DNA from: Jiangella sp. DSM 45060
GTDB lineage: Bacteria; Actinomycetota; Actinomycetes; Jiangellales; Jiangellaceae
Assembly: GCF_900105175.1 (NCBI RefSeq)
Contig: NZ_LT629771.1
Span: forward strand, 1,178,001 to 1,242,000
Direction: 5' to 3'
DNA length: 64,000 bases
A model generated the notes under the pieces. That model was not told the origin of the DNA. It did not search any database and saw nothing but the letters and a program-made list of their open reading frames with translations. A program made the position numbers and the translations under genes. Below, piece by piece: positions 42,290 to 50,401 of this stretch (its first letter is position 1; every line of letters begins with the position of its first letter).

Positions 42290-43170
42290 GTGTGCTCTCC
42301 CTCGGCGGCCTCCTGGTAGGCGGCGACCGTGTGCATTGGTAGGAACAGTTTCTCCGGCTCGACCCCGCCGACGCTGCCGACCAGCGCCCGCGCGGCCGCA
42401 TGCGGGTCGGTGACACCGGCCGCCGCCATCCCGGCCACGAACCCGCGATCGTGCTCGTAACAGCCGATGCAGGTGGCGAGGAAGCGGCGGGCCGCCTCCT
42501 CGCCGATGGCGGTCTCGCCCAGTGGCAGGTAGGGGTGCCCGCAGACGATGTTCCGCACCGGCAGCGCCAGCAGGCGGTGCAACGAGTCCAGGTACCGGGC
42601 CGGGTCGAACAACAGCGCGCAGCCCTGCGAGATCGTCCCGTTGAGCTGCAGCGAATCGCCCGTGACCAGGGTGCCGGAGCGGACGTCGAAGAAGCAGCAC
42701 GCATCGGTGTCGTGGCCCGGCGTGTGGATCACGCGCAGCGGGCCGACCAGGTCACCGTCGTCGAACAGGAGGTCGGGCTCGACGCCGTCGAGCACGGGCG
42801 GCGGCGCCGGGCTGTGCTCGGGAAACCTCGCGCGGATCTCACGGCTGTACGCGAGCGGGTCGCGCATGCGTGCCGCCGACTCGGAGAACACGCCCAGTTT
42901 GATCGACGGTGCGATCTCGCGCATGCGTGCGATGCCGCCGACGTGGTCACCGTGGATGTGGGTGGCGAGTACCCAGCCGACGTCGGAGAGCTCGAGCCCC
43001 AGCTCGGCCAGTGCCGGCACGATCGTGGAGTCCACGGTCTCGCCGGAACCCCCGCTGTCGACGAGGATCGGTGGACCGTCGCCGAGCACCAACGTGACGC
43101 CGGTCCACACGCCGGTGAACGGAACCCTGAGCAGGAAGACGCCGTCGGCGATGGGGGTGAAACGCTCCAC
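42286..43170 (-). CDS. MBL-fold metallohydrolase, 294 aa
   Basis: This metallo-beta-lactamase fold protein has the full metal motif THIHGDHVGG, the Asp-containing LVDSGGSGETV strand, HTPGHDTDACCFFD, VTGDSLQ and the distal NIVCGHPYLP histidine. Members hydrolyse lactones, thioesters or phosphodiesters; in this setting a lactonase acting on an oxidised sugar is a plausible guess. Start ATG 43170 lies 3 bases after the Gfo/Idh stop. There is no signal peptide. Confidence 0.9.
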   Translation of the reverse strand: MERFTPIADGVFLLRVPFTGVWTGVTLVLGDGPPILVDSGGSGETVDSTIVPALAELGLELSDVGWVLATHIHGDHVGGIARMREIAPSIKLGVFSESAARMRDPLAYSREIRARFPEHSPAPPPVLDGVEPDLLFDDGDLVGPLRVIHTPGHDTDACCFFDVRSGTLVTGDSLQLNGTISQGCALLFDPARYLDSLHRLLALPVRNIVCGHPYLPLGETAIGEEAARRFLATCIGCYEHDRGFVAGMAAAGVTDPHAAARALVGSVGGVEPEKLFLPMHTVAAYQEAAEGEHT

Positions 43171-43173
43171 GGG

Positions 43174-44445
43174 CTACGCCCCGAGGCCGATGGCGTCGTC
43201 GATGCCGGCCTGGTAGTCGCCGACGGAGCCGTCGAGGACGTCGTCGACGGTGACGATGCGGCCCCCGGCGGCGCCGGATTCCATCATGGCGTAGCAGACC
43301 GCGATGGCCCGGATGCCCTCCTCGAGGCCGACCTCCGGCGGGGTGCGGGTCGCGATGGCGTTCCCGAACTCGGCGTACTCCACGGCGAGCAGGAGCCGGT
43401 CGACGGTCTCGAAGTCGAGGCCGTACGCGGTCGCCTGCGGGCCGCCGAACAGCGCGGCGGTCACGTCGTCGAGCCGGAACCGCGGGACCAGCGGGAGGAT
43501 CTCCGCACCCGTGTAGGTCTTGCTGCGGTCCAGGGTCAGCACGAGCGGCCGGCCGCTGCGGTCCTTGGGAATCTCCACCGCCCCCGCCGAGCCGTGGACG
43601 CTGCGGGCCCAGCTCTCACGGCCGTGCTCGGCGCGGTTCTCGGCGTACTGCCCGACGGCGCCCGAGGCGAAGTTGACCATGGCGAACAGCGCGTCGTCGG
43701 CCGTCGCCTCGAACTCGGCCGGCATCGCCGCCTGGGACTGGCCGTACACGCCTCCGGGGTTCGAGGCCGGGGCGCCGCCGGTCGCCGCCGGGTTGTAGCG
43801 GATCTTCTCGAACAGCCGCATCTGCGCGTAGACGCTGACGACGGGGCCTAGGTAGTACTCCATCATGTCCGTGTAGTGCGTGCCCGCGTCGAAGAGGATG
43901 CCGCTCTCGTCCTTCAGGTGACGCCACATCGAGATCGCCATCAGGTTGCCGCCGCCACCGGAGCTCTGGTGGAAGTAGCGCGGCTCGCCGAGGACGCCGT
44001 CGTCGATGAGGGCCTTGACGAGGCGGTTCGTCGGGTCGCGGCGGAAGTTCTCGGCCACGCTGAGGATCCGGTCCGACCCGGCGACGGCGTCCTTCAGCTG
44101 CCGGGCGGCCGCGAGCGTGAGCCCGACCGGCTTCTCCACCATCACGTCGAGCCCGAGCGACATCGCGTCGGCGGCGAGGCTGTGATGGAACCGCGGCACG
44201 GTGGTGATGTCGACCGCCACCGCGCCGAGGCGCCGCGCCGAGTCGAGGTCGGCGCACGGGGCCGGGCGGCGCCCGAGCCGCGCCTGCGCCTCATCGGCCA
44301 GGCGCTCGGCGCGAGCGGGGTCGACGTCGCAGACGGCAACGAGGTCGAACGGATTCAGATCGGCCCGCTCGAGTTCGGCCAGGCCGAACAGGTGGCGTGT
44401 CCCCATGCCGCCGCAGCCGACGATCGCGACGGGAATCCGTTCCAT
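43174..44445 (-). CDS. Gfo/Idh/MocA-family oxidoreductase, 423 aa
   Basis: The Rossmann motif AIVGCGGMGTRHLFGLAE and the catalytic EKPVGLTLAAARQLKDA lysine-proline segment define the family. The C-terminal domain holds DAGTHYTDMMEYYLG, the usual position of the active-site His. It uses NAD(P) to oxidise a sugar or cyclitol hydroxyl. SD AGGGAAGG precedes ATG 44445. It is the first gene of the minus-strand operon (Gfo/Idh, MBL, SDR), transcribed from a promoter whose -35 lies in the 22-base operator. Confidence 0.92.
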   Translation of the reverse strand: MERIPVAIVGCGGMGTRHLFGLAELERADLNPFDLVAVCDVDPARAERLADEAQARLGRRPAPCADLDSARRLGAVAVDITTVPRFHHSLAADAMSLGLDVMVEKPVGLTLAAARQLKDAVAGSDRILSVAENFRRDPTNRLVKALIDDGVLGEPRYFHQSSGGGGNLMAISMWRHLKDESGILFDAGTHYTDMMEYYLGPVVSVYAQMRLFEKIRYNPAATGGAPASNPGGVYGQSQAAMPAEFEATADDALFAMVNFASGAVGQYAENRAEHGRESWARSVHGSAGAVEIPKDRSGRPLVLTLDRSKTYTGAEILPLVPRFRLDDVTAALFGGPQATAYGLDFETVDRLLLAVEYAEFGNAIATRTPPEVGLEEGIRAIAVCYAMMESGAAGGRIVTVDDVLDGSVGDYQAGIDDAIGLGA

Positions 44446-44502
44446 GCTGCCGCACCTTCCCTAGGTTCTCGTTCAACGCCGCGCGGCACCCACGCCGAAC
44501 TG

Positions 44503-44541
44503 GTTCCCGCGGCCGGGGGCCGGGTGGCCGCCCGGGGGAAC
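44503..44541 (-). other. GC-rich hairpin in the Gfo/Idh operon leader
   Basis: GTTCCCGCGGCC (44503-44514) pairs with GGCCGC (44526-44531) and GGGAAC (44536-44541) with a four-base bulge, forming a 12-base-pair stem in the ~110-base leader of the operon. Its role is unknown; in GC-rich DNA such a stem can occur by chance. Confidence 0.3.
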
Positions 44542-44562
44542 GACGACGCCGCGCGTACCCTG

Positions 44563-44602
44563 ACGCTAATTGGCCAGAGCTTAATATGTCAATACATATT
44601 AA
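44563..44602 (-). promoter_or_regulatory. Promoter and 22-base palindromic operator of the Gfo/Idh operon
   Basis: On the minus strand, -35 TTGACA (44587-44592) and -10 TAGCGT (44563-44568) are 18 bases apart. The -35 lies within a perfect inverted repeat: TTAATATGT (44581-44589), CAAT, ACATATTAA (44594-44602). Nine-base perfect arms in such GC-rich DNA are very unlikely by chance. The adjoining gntR gene encodes the probable binder. Confidence 0.8.
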
Positions 44603-44635
44603 CGAGCGACGGTGCCGGTGCTGCCGGGTGGTGCG

Positions 44636-45382
44636 TCAGTTCTCCTCGAGCACGAGATCGATCGCGTAGCCGTCGGACCGGTAGACGTGCTCGGCATGCT
44701 CGACCGGCGCGCCGCCCGGCTCGAATGCCGTGCGGCTCAAGGCGATGACGGGGAGCCGGCCGGAGATCTCGAGCAACTCGCTCTCCTCCGCCGTCGGCAG
44801 CCGTGCCGAGATGGACTGGTGCGCGACCACGGAGCCGACGCCGTGATCGCGCAGCATCGAGTAGAGGCCCCGTTGCTCGAGCTGTTCCTGCGTGATCGAG
44901 ATGAACCGCGGCGGAAGCCAGTTCTGCATGATGGCCAGCGGCTCGCCGTCGGCGAACCGCAGCCGTCGCAGGGCGAGCAGCTCCGATTCCGGATCGAGGT
45001 CGAGAGCCCCCGCCGCCTTCGGGTAGCGCTCGTTCGCCCGGCTGAGCACCTTGGTGCTGGGGTTGCGGCCCTGAATCGACAGGTCCTCGTACAGGCTGCC
45101 CTTGCTCACGCGCCGGTGCACTCGACGACTGGTGACGAAGGTGCCGCGCCCCTGCCTGCGCACGAGCAGACCTTGGTCGACGAGGTGGTGGATCGCACGC
45201 CGAACCGTCGGACGAGACAAGCCCAGCCGTTCGCTCATGGCGACCTCGTTCTCGAACGGGTCGCCGGGCTGCGCCTGTCCACCTGAGATCGCCGCCGCCA
45301 GCTGCTCGGCGAGCTGGAAGTACAGCGGAATGGGCGAGGCGCGGTCGAGAGCCACTGGGACTACCGCTTCTCCTGCTGGCAT
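44636..45382 (-). CDS. GntR/HutC-family transcriptional regulator (UTRA domain), 248 aa
   Basis: The N-terminal winged helix has PIPLYFQLAEQLAAAI, EVAMSERLGLSRPTVRRAIHHLVDQGLL and RRQGRGTFV, standard for GntR. The rest is a UTRA effector domain (LRRLRFADGEPLAIMQNWLP, SRTAFEPGGAPVEHAEHVYR), so it belongs to the HutC subfamily, which senses sugar phosphates or histidine-like ligands. ATG 45382 is favoured because AGGG lies 5-8 bases upstream; GTG 45388 is the alternative. It probably represses the locus through the palindromes at 44581 and 30277. A weaker repeat, TGTCA / TGACA (45408-45425), lies in its own upstream region. Confidence 0.92.
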   Translation of the reverse strand: MPAGEAVVPVALDRASPIPLYFQLAEQLAAAISGGQAQPGDPFENEVAMSERLGLSRPTVRRAIHHLVDQGLLVRRQGRGTFVTSRRVHRRVSKGSLYEDLSIQGRNPSTKVLSRANERYPKAAGALDLDPESELLALRRLRFADGEPLAIMQNWLPPRFISITQEQLEQRGLYSMLRDHGVGSVVAHQSISARLPTAEESELLEISGRLPVIALSRTAFEPGGAPVEHAEHVYRSDGYAIDLVLEEN

Positions 45383-45481
45383 CTTCACCCTGTTCTGACG
45401 TTCAACATGTCAACTCAATGTGACAATAGCGGCGAGCCACATGCTGAGACAAGGAGGCGGGGCGGTAGCGGGCCCGGCGGT

Positions 45482-46441
45482 TCACCGACGCTGCGCGTGT
45501 GACTCGAGCAGCTCGGCCACCTCGGCCATCGTGGGCATGGCGGCCGAGCATGCGCGCCGCGACGTCACGATCGCCCCCGCGGCCGCGGCATGGCGCATCG
45601 TCTCGTCGAGTGGCCAACCGGCCACGGCGCCCTTGACGAGCAGTCCGCCGAACGCGTCGCCGGCGCCCAGCCCGTTGACCGGCCGCACCGGGAACGCGGG
45701 CTGCTCGACGAGGAGCTCGCGGGTGGCGGCGAGCGCCCCGGCCGCTCCCTGTTTGACGACGGCCAGTCGCGGCCCCCTGCTCAGCAGCCGGCGTGCGAGA
45801 TCTTCCGGTGTCCCGGTCTCGCCGAGCGCGATCGCCACCTCGTGCAGGTTTCCGATCACGGCATCGACCTGGGGTAGCACTGGCAGCAGGCGATCGTGCA
45901 GGGCGTGCTCGCTCGGCCAGAAGTCCGGCCGGTAGTCGAGGTCCAGGAAGACCTGGCGTGCGGTGGCGATCGCAGCGGTCTGCGCGGCGGCCGACCGGGC
46001 TGTGGCGAACCCGGAGGCCGTGATCCACAGGACGCGCGACGCGGCCCCGGCGGCCACGAGCTCGTCGACGTCGAGGGCGTCCTCCGGCGGTGGGGTGTCG
46101 CGGAAGAAGGTCAGCCCGGGGCTGTGGGGGTTCTCGAGATCGCACACCGCGAGCGTGGTCCGGCGGCCGGGAACGGCGTGGACCCACCGGGTGTCGACGC
46201 CGAAGGTCTCGAGCTGATCGATCACGAAGTCGTGGAAGAGGTCGTCGCCCGTGCGGGTCACCACCGCGCTGCGCAGGCCGGCCCGAGCCGCCGCGACCGC
46301 GACGTTCGTCGGCGATCCGCCGAGGTACTGGCGGTAGGCCTCCACGTTCTTCGGCGGGCGACCGTCCTCCGCCGGATAGAGATCGACGACCGCCCGCCCG
46401 GCCGTCACGACGTCGAACTCTGCCCGCACCTGTTCACACAT
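45482..46441 (-). CDS. PfkB-family carbohydrate kinase, IolC-like, 319 aa
   Basis: This is a ribokinase-fold sugar kinase. The N-terminus AGRAVVDLYPAEDGRPPKNV and YRQYLGGSPTNVAVAAARAG closely follow 5-dehydro-2-deoxygluconokinase (IolC). The C-terminal anion-hole motif NGLGAGDAFGGLLVKG carries the catalytic Asp. IolC phosphorylates 2-deoxy-5-keto-gluconate in inositol breakdown; the same or a similar keto-deoxy sugar acid is likely here. ATG 46441 has no SD and stands 6 bases after a minus-strand -10 box (TAATAT, 46448-46453). It diverges from the matching aldolase gene. Confidence 0.9.
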   Translation of the reverse strand: MCEQVRAEFDVVTAGRAVVDLYPAEDGRPPKNVEAYRQYLGGSPTNVAVAAARAGLRSAVVTRTGDDLFHDFVIDQLETFGVDTRWVHAVPGRRTTLAVCDLENPHSPGLTFFRDTPPPEDALDVDELVAAGAASRVLWITASGFATARSAAAQTAAIATARQVFLDLDYRPDFWPSEHALHDRLLPVLPQVDAVIGNLHEVAIALGETGTPEDLARRLLSRGPRLAVVKQGAAGALAATRELLVEQPAFPVRPVNGLGAGDAFGGLLVKGAVAGWPLDETMRHAAAAGAIVTSRRACSAAMPTMAEVAELLESHAQRR

Positions 46442-46474
46442 AGAAACATATTAACAATCTGTTAGCATCACCTC
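46442..46474. promoter_or_regulatory. 33-base divergent promoter for kinase and aldolase genes
   Basis: Both directions have a -10 box exactly 6 bases before the ATG: TAATAT (46448-46453, minus strand) for the kinase and TAGCAT (46463-46468, plus strand) for the aldolase. Neither gene has an SD, so both mRNAs look leaderless. ACATATTAA (46446-46454), identical to one arm of the 44581 operator, overlaps the kinase -10 box. Confidence 0.6.
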
Positions 46475-47371
46475 ATGAACATGCCGGATGGGAGCACGGC
46501 GGTCGCCGACGGAGGACCGCCCATGGCAGTGCTGGCGTTCGATCACCGCGAACGTGCGTTCGCCTCAGTGCGCTCCACGGGGATGACGCGCGAGGAGATC
46601 GGCCGGTCGAAGGAGCTGATCTTCGAGGCGTTCGAAGCCGCCGTGGAGAGCGGGCTCGCCGGGACGCGCCCCGGCATCCTCATCGACGAGGAGTTCGGCG
46701 CACCCATCGCGCGGCGCGCCGTCGCGCTCGGGGTTCCGGTGTCGATGCCGGTGGAACGGGCCTTCGAGCCGGTGTTCACCTTCGAGTACGGCGGCGACTT
46801 CCGGCGGCATCTGCTGGAGTTCCGGCCCGCCTACGCCAAGGCGCTCGTGCACCACCGCACGACAGACGCTCCCGAGGCCAAGCAGACACAGCTCGCGAGG
46901 CTGCGCGAACTCTCCGAGTTCCTGGCCGAGCAGTCGATCGGCTTCATGCTCGAGCTGATCGTCGGTCAGAGCGACGGCGGCACCGGGGAGATCCCCACCG
47001 TCGACGTCGAGGAGTTGCGCGGGTCGATGACCGAGATGCAGAACGCGGGTGTGCGCGTGGACCTGTGGAAGGTCGAGGGCATCTCCTCACACGACGAGGC
47101 GGCACAGGTCGCCGCGCAGGCCGTCGCCGCGAATCCGCAGGCCACGTGCGTGGTCCTGGGAGCCGGCGCGCCCAACGACGTCGTCGGCCATTGGCTCGAC
47201 GTCGCAGCCGCCACCCCCGGCTTCGGCGGGTTCGCGATCGGGAGGAGCATCTGGGGCGGTCCCGTCGCGTCCTGGCTGGATGGCAGGCTTGCGCGGGAAC
47301 AGGCCATCGAGCAGATCGCGTCGACGTACAGGTCGTGCGCGCTGCGCTACATGGGAGCACGAGTCGGCTGA
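46475..47371 (+). CDS. DUF2090-type aldolase, IolJ-like (5-dehydro-2-deoxyphosphogluconate aldolase), 298 aa
   Basis: The sequence matches the C-terminal half of bifunctional IolC-IolJ proteins: AVLAFDHRERAFASVRSTG, ILIDEEFGAPIARRAVALG, VSMPVERAFEPVFTFEYGGD, AYAKALVHHRT, RVDLWKVEGISSHDEA and GFGGFAIGRSIWGGPV. These are class I TIM-barrel aldolases. The family splits 2-deoxy-5-keto-gluconate 6-phosphate into dihydroxyacetone phosphate and malonate semialdehyde. Here it is a separate gene divergent from its kinase partner. The start is probably leaderless. TGATG overlap couples it to the alcohol dehydrogenase gene. Confidence 0.85.
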   Translation: MNMPDGSTAVADGGPPMAVLAFDHRERAFASVRSTGMTREEIGRSKELIFEAFEAAVESGLAGTRPGILIDEEFGAPIARRAVALGVPVSMPVERAFEPVFTFEYGGDFRRHLLEFRPAYAKALVHHRTTDAPEAKQTQLARLRELSEFLAEQSIGFMLELIVGQSDGGTGEIPTVDVEELRGSMTEMQNAGVRVDLWKVEGISSHDEAAQVAAQAVAANPQATCVVLGAGAPNDVVGHWLDVAAATPGFGGFAIGRSIWGGPVASWLDGRLAREQAIEQIASTYRSCALRYMGARVG

Positions 47372-48378
47372 TGCAGGCATTGCGCAAGACGGGGCCCGAG
47401 CCCGGCGCCATCGAACTGCAGGACGTCCCGCGACCCACGGCAGCGCCCGGTCAGGTCGTGGTCGACGTGGCCGCGGCGGGTCTGTGCGGCACCGACCTGC
47501 ACATCCTCGACGGCAGCTACGGTTCGCGGCCCCCGGTCACGCTGGGGCACGAGGTCAGCGGCACGATCGCCACCGTCGGCGCCGGCGTCGACCCGGCTCG
47601 TGTCGGTGAGCGAGTCGCTCTCGAGACCTTCTTCTCGACCTGCGGCGAGTGCCGCGACTGCCGCGGTGGTTCGCCGAATCGCTGCCGGTCGCGAGTGTCG
47701 ATCGGTTCCGGGGCGGACGGCGGGTTCGCGGAGCAGGTCGTCGCACCCGCCCGCAACGCCCGCCGGCTGCCGGCGCACGTGTCGTCGGAGGCGGGTGCGC
47801 TCAGCGAACCGCTGGCCTGCGTGTGCCGTTCGCTGTTCCAGCCGACGCCGGCAGTGCGGGCGGGCGATCGCGTCCTCGTCATCGGGCCGGGAGCGATCGG
47901 GCTGCTCGCGGCGCAGGTCGCTCGGGTCTCGGGTGGCGAGCCGGCTGTGCTCGGCACGCCGGCCGACGCCGAACGACTGGAGGTCGCCAGGGCGCTGGGG
48001 TTCACGGTCGCCGCCGACCCGGCGGACGCGCCCGCCGACGTCGACGTCGTCCTGGAGTGCTCCGGCTCGGGCGCCGGCATGGCGTTGGGGATCGAGCGGG
48101 TCCGCAGGGGCGGCCGGTACGTCCAGATCGGCCAGCGGGGCGACGCGGTTCCCGTCGACCTCGCACTGGTCTCCTTCCACGAGCTCGTCATCACCGGCGG
48201 ATTCGCCAGCACGGCCGACTCCTGGGATCGCGCGATGCGGCTACTCGACCACAGGCTCGTCGACCTCGAGCCACTCGTCAGCCGCAGGTATCCCTTGCGC
48301 GACTGGCAGGCGGCGTTCGACGCGGTGCGTACGAGCGCGGGCGTCAAGCAGCTCCTCTGCCCGGAGAGGACGCCATGA
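47371..48378 (+). CDS. Zinc-dependent alcohol/sorbitol dehydrogenase family protein, 335 aa
   Basis: This MDR-superfamily protein has the catalytic zinc ligands in GLCGTDLHILDG and LGHEVSGTI, the structural zinc cysteines in CGECRDCRGGSPNRC, and the cofactor motif VLVIGPGAIGLLAAQVA. It is similar to polyol and threonine dehydrogenases, which oxidise a secondary alcohol with NAD. The substrate is probably a sugar alcohol, cyclitol or sugar acid of this locus. ATG 47371 overlaps the aldolase stop and its own stop overlaps the next ATG by 4 bases. Confidence 0.92.
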   Translation: MQALRKTGPEPGAIELQDVPRPTAAPGQVVVDVAAAGLCGTDLHILDGSYGSRPPVTLGHEVSGTIATVGAGVDPARVGERVALETFFSTCGECRDCRGGSPNRCRSRVSIGSGADGGFAEQVVAPARNARRLPAHVSSEAGALSEPLACVCRSLFQPTPAVRAGDRVLVIGPGAIGLLAAQVARVSGGEPAVLGTPADAERLEVARALGFTVAADPADAPADVDVVLECSGSGAGMALGIERVRRGGRYVQIGQRGDAVPVDLALVSFHELVITGGFASTADSWDRAMRLLDHRLVDLEPLVSRRYPLRDWQAAFDAVRTSAGVKQLLCPERTP

Positions 48379-49271
48379 AGCTGGGGTACAACACCTGGTC
48401 GACGCCGAACCTGCCGTTCGACCAGGCCGTGCGAACTCTGTCGCGCATCGGCTACGACAGCGTGGAGGTCACGGTCTGCGAAGGGTGGCCCACCGACGCG
48501 CTCACCGCCACCGACGACGACGCCGGGCGCTGGCGAGCAGCCGCTGACGCCGCCGGCCTCGAGATCTCCAGCGTGACCGCGAACGCACCGTTGGTGTGCG
48601 ACGAGGACACGTGGGCCGGCAGCCGCCGCCGGCTCATCCGCTCGTTCGAGGTGGCCGCGGTCCTCGGCGGGGGACGGGCGCTGCCGGTCAGCCTGGGCGC
48701 GCACAAGCCCAAGGCGCCGTTGCTGGGGGGCAACCCGCCGCCGATCATCGCCCAGGACAGCTGGGAGTCGGACCGGTCGCTCATCGCCGACCGTTTCGGG
48801 GACCTCGTCGAACGTGCTGTCGCCGCCGGCTGCACCGTCGCCCTCGAACCGCACGCCGGCGCCGTCGTCTCGACGCCGGAACAGGCGATCGCGGTTCTGT
48901 CCGATGTCGGCTCACCGGCGCTCGGGCTCAACCTCGACATCTCCCACTTCGCGGTGCGCCACTTCGCCCTGGCCGACGTCGTGGCGTCGTTGTTGCCGCA
49001 CGCCGTCGTGGTCGAGGTCAAGGACCACCGGCACACCGACGACGGGTTCGACTTCCTCATCCCGGGGGAGGGCGAGTTCGACTACCCCGCCTTCCTGGGG
49101 CTGCTCCACCGCGGCGGGTATCGCGGAACCGTCTCGGTCGAGATCAGCGTTCGCCGTCAGGCGCTGCCGGACTTCGACGAGGTGAAGGCGGCCGAGTCGT
49201 CGTATCAGACCTTGGCGGCCGCCGCACAGCAGGCCGGGATCGTCCGGGAATCACGCGGAGGGCGCTCATGA
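48375..49271 (+). CDS. Sugar phosphate isomerase/epimerase-type TIM-barrel protein, 298 aa
   Basis: This is an AP-endonuclease-2 family (xylose-isomerase-like) barrel. MKLGYNTWSTPNLPFDQAV opens the first strand; metal ligands are expected in VALEPHAGAVV (Glu), LNLDISHFAV (Asp, His), VEVKDHRH and VSVEISV (Glu). Relatives include IolE dehydratase, IolH, IolI inosose isomerase and the beta-eliminating enzymes of levoglucosan and C-glycoside breakdown, so dehydratase, isomerase and lyase are all possible. It is coupled by ATGA overlaps to the dehydrogenase before it and the Gfo/Idh gene after it. Confidence 0.9.
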   Translation: MKLGYNTWSTPNLPFDQAVRTLSRIGYDSVEVTVCEGWPTDALTATDDDAGRWRAAADAAGLEISSVTANAPLVCDEDTWAGSRRRLIRSFEVAAVLGGGRALPVSLGAHKPKAPLLGGNPPPIIAQDSWESDRSLIADRFGDLVERAVAAGCTVALEPHAGAVVSTPEQAIAVLSDVGSPALGLNLDISHFAVRHFALADVVASLLPHAVVVEVKDHRHTDDGFDFLIPGEGEFDYPAFLGLLHRGGYRGTVSVEISVRRQALPDFDEVKAAESSYQTLAAAAQQAGIVRESRGGRS

Positions 49272-50401
49272 CCGGCGACGTGCGTGTCGGTGTCATCGGC
49301 CTGGGCAGGTTCGGCACGGTTCACGCCGAGGCCGCCGCCGCCCTGCCCGGCGTCGAGGTGGCCGGACTGTGCTCCCGATCCTTGGCGCGAGCGCAGGAGC
49401 TGGCCCAGCGGTTTCCCGGCGCGACGGCGTACGACTCACTCGAGCGCATGCTCGCGGAGGCGGACCTCGACGCCGTCCTCGTCGCCACCCCGCACAAGGC
49501 TCACTTCGAGCCCGCGATGCGGGTCATCGGCGCCGGCGTCGCCGTACTGGTCGAGAAGCCGCTGACGACATCGCTCACCGAGGCCCACGAACTCGTCGTG
49601 GCGGCTGACGACGCCGGGGTGGCGCTCGGGACCGTCTTCCAGCGCCGGTTCGTCCCGGCCGTCGAGCGCATGCATCGTGCGATCGCCGCAGGACGCCTCG
49701 GTCGTGTGGTCGCCGCCGAGTGCCTTGCGCACCTCGGCCGCGACCGCGGTTACTACGAGCAGGACGACTGGCGCGGCTCGTGGGCCGGTGAGGGCGGCGG
49801 TGTGCTGCTCACCATGGCCATCCACTACATCGACATGATGAATTGGATGCTCGGCACCCCGGCCTCGGTCTATGGACGCTGGGCGACGCTGAAGCACGCC
49901 GACTACATCGACGTCGAGGACGTCGCGGGCGCGGTCGTCACCTATGAGAGCGGTGCGATCGCGACGGTTCAGGCGACGACGACGTTCGAGAACGGCTTCG
50001 CCTCGACGCCCAGCCCCGCGGTCCGTCACCGCGCGCCGGGCTTCCGGCTGGCGGTCCACGGCACGGCAGGCCACAGCGTGGGCGTCGCGGAAGATCCCGA
50101 ACTCGCGCAGGCCGTCAACGACCTGTGGACGTTCGACGGAGAGGAACAGCACGTGAAGAGCTGGCGTGAGGAGGAGGCCGGACGTCCCAGCGTGCCCGAG
50201 TTCCATGGTCGCCAGATCGCGGAGTTCCTCGACGCCGTGCGTGAGCGTCGTTCCCCGGCCGTCACCGGTCGTGACGGCCTCGCGGCGCTCGAGGTCGTCA
50301 AGGGCGTCTACCTCGCGCAGGAACGTCGGGCTCCCGTGGCGTTGCCGATGTCCGATGGCGACCGCCGCGCCGCCGACGCGCTCACCGAGGGTGTCGCGTG
50401 A
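49268..50401 (+). CDS. Gfo/Idh/MocA-family oxidoreductase, 377 aa
   Basis: The protein has VGVIGLGRFGTVHAEAAAAL as the Rossmann loop and VLVEKPLTTSLTEAHELV with the catalytic Lys. The C-terminal segment GGGVLLTMAIHYIDMMNWMLG carries the expected active-site His and Asp. It resembles inositol 2-dehydrogenase and glucoside 3-dehydrogenase homologues. It is the second such enzyme in the locus, consistent with an oxidise-then-reduce scheme. Start and stop overlap its neighbours by 4 bases. Confidence 0.92.
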   Translation: MTGDVRVGVIGLGRFGTVHAEAAAALPGVEVAGLCSRSLARAQELAQRFPGATAYDSLERMLAEADLDAVLVATPHKAHFEPAMRVIGAGVAVLVEKPLTTSLTEAHELVVAADDAGVALGTVFQRRFVPAVERMHRAIAAGRLGRVVAAECLAHLGRDRGYYEQDDWRGSWAGEGGGVLLTMAIHYIDMMNWMLGTPASVYGRWATLKHADYIDVEDVAGAVVTYESGAIATVQATTTFENGFASTPSPAVRHRAPGFRLAVHGTAGHSVGVAEDPELAQAVNDLWTFDGEEQHVKSWREEEAGRPSVPEFHGRQIAEFLDAVRERRSPAVTGRDGLAALEVVKGVYLAQERRAPVALPMSDGDRRAADALTEGVA

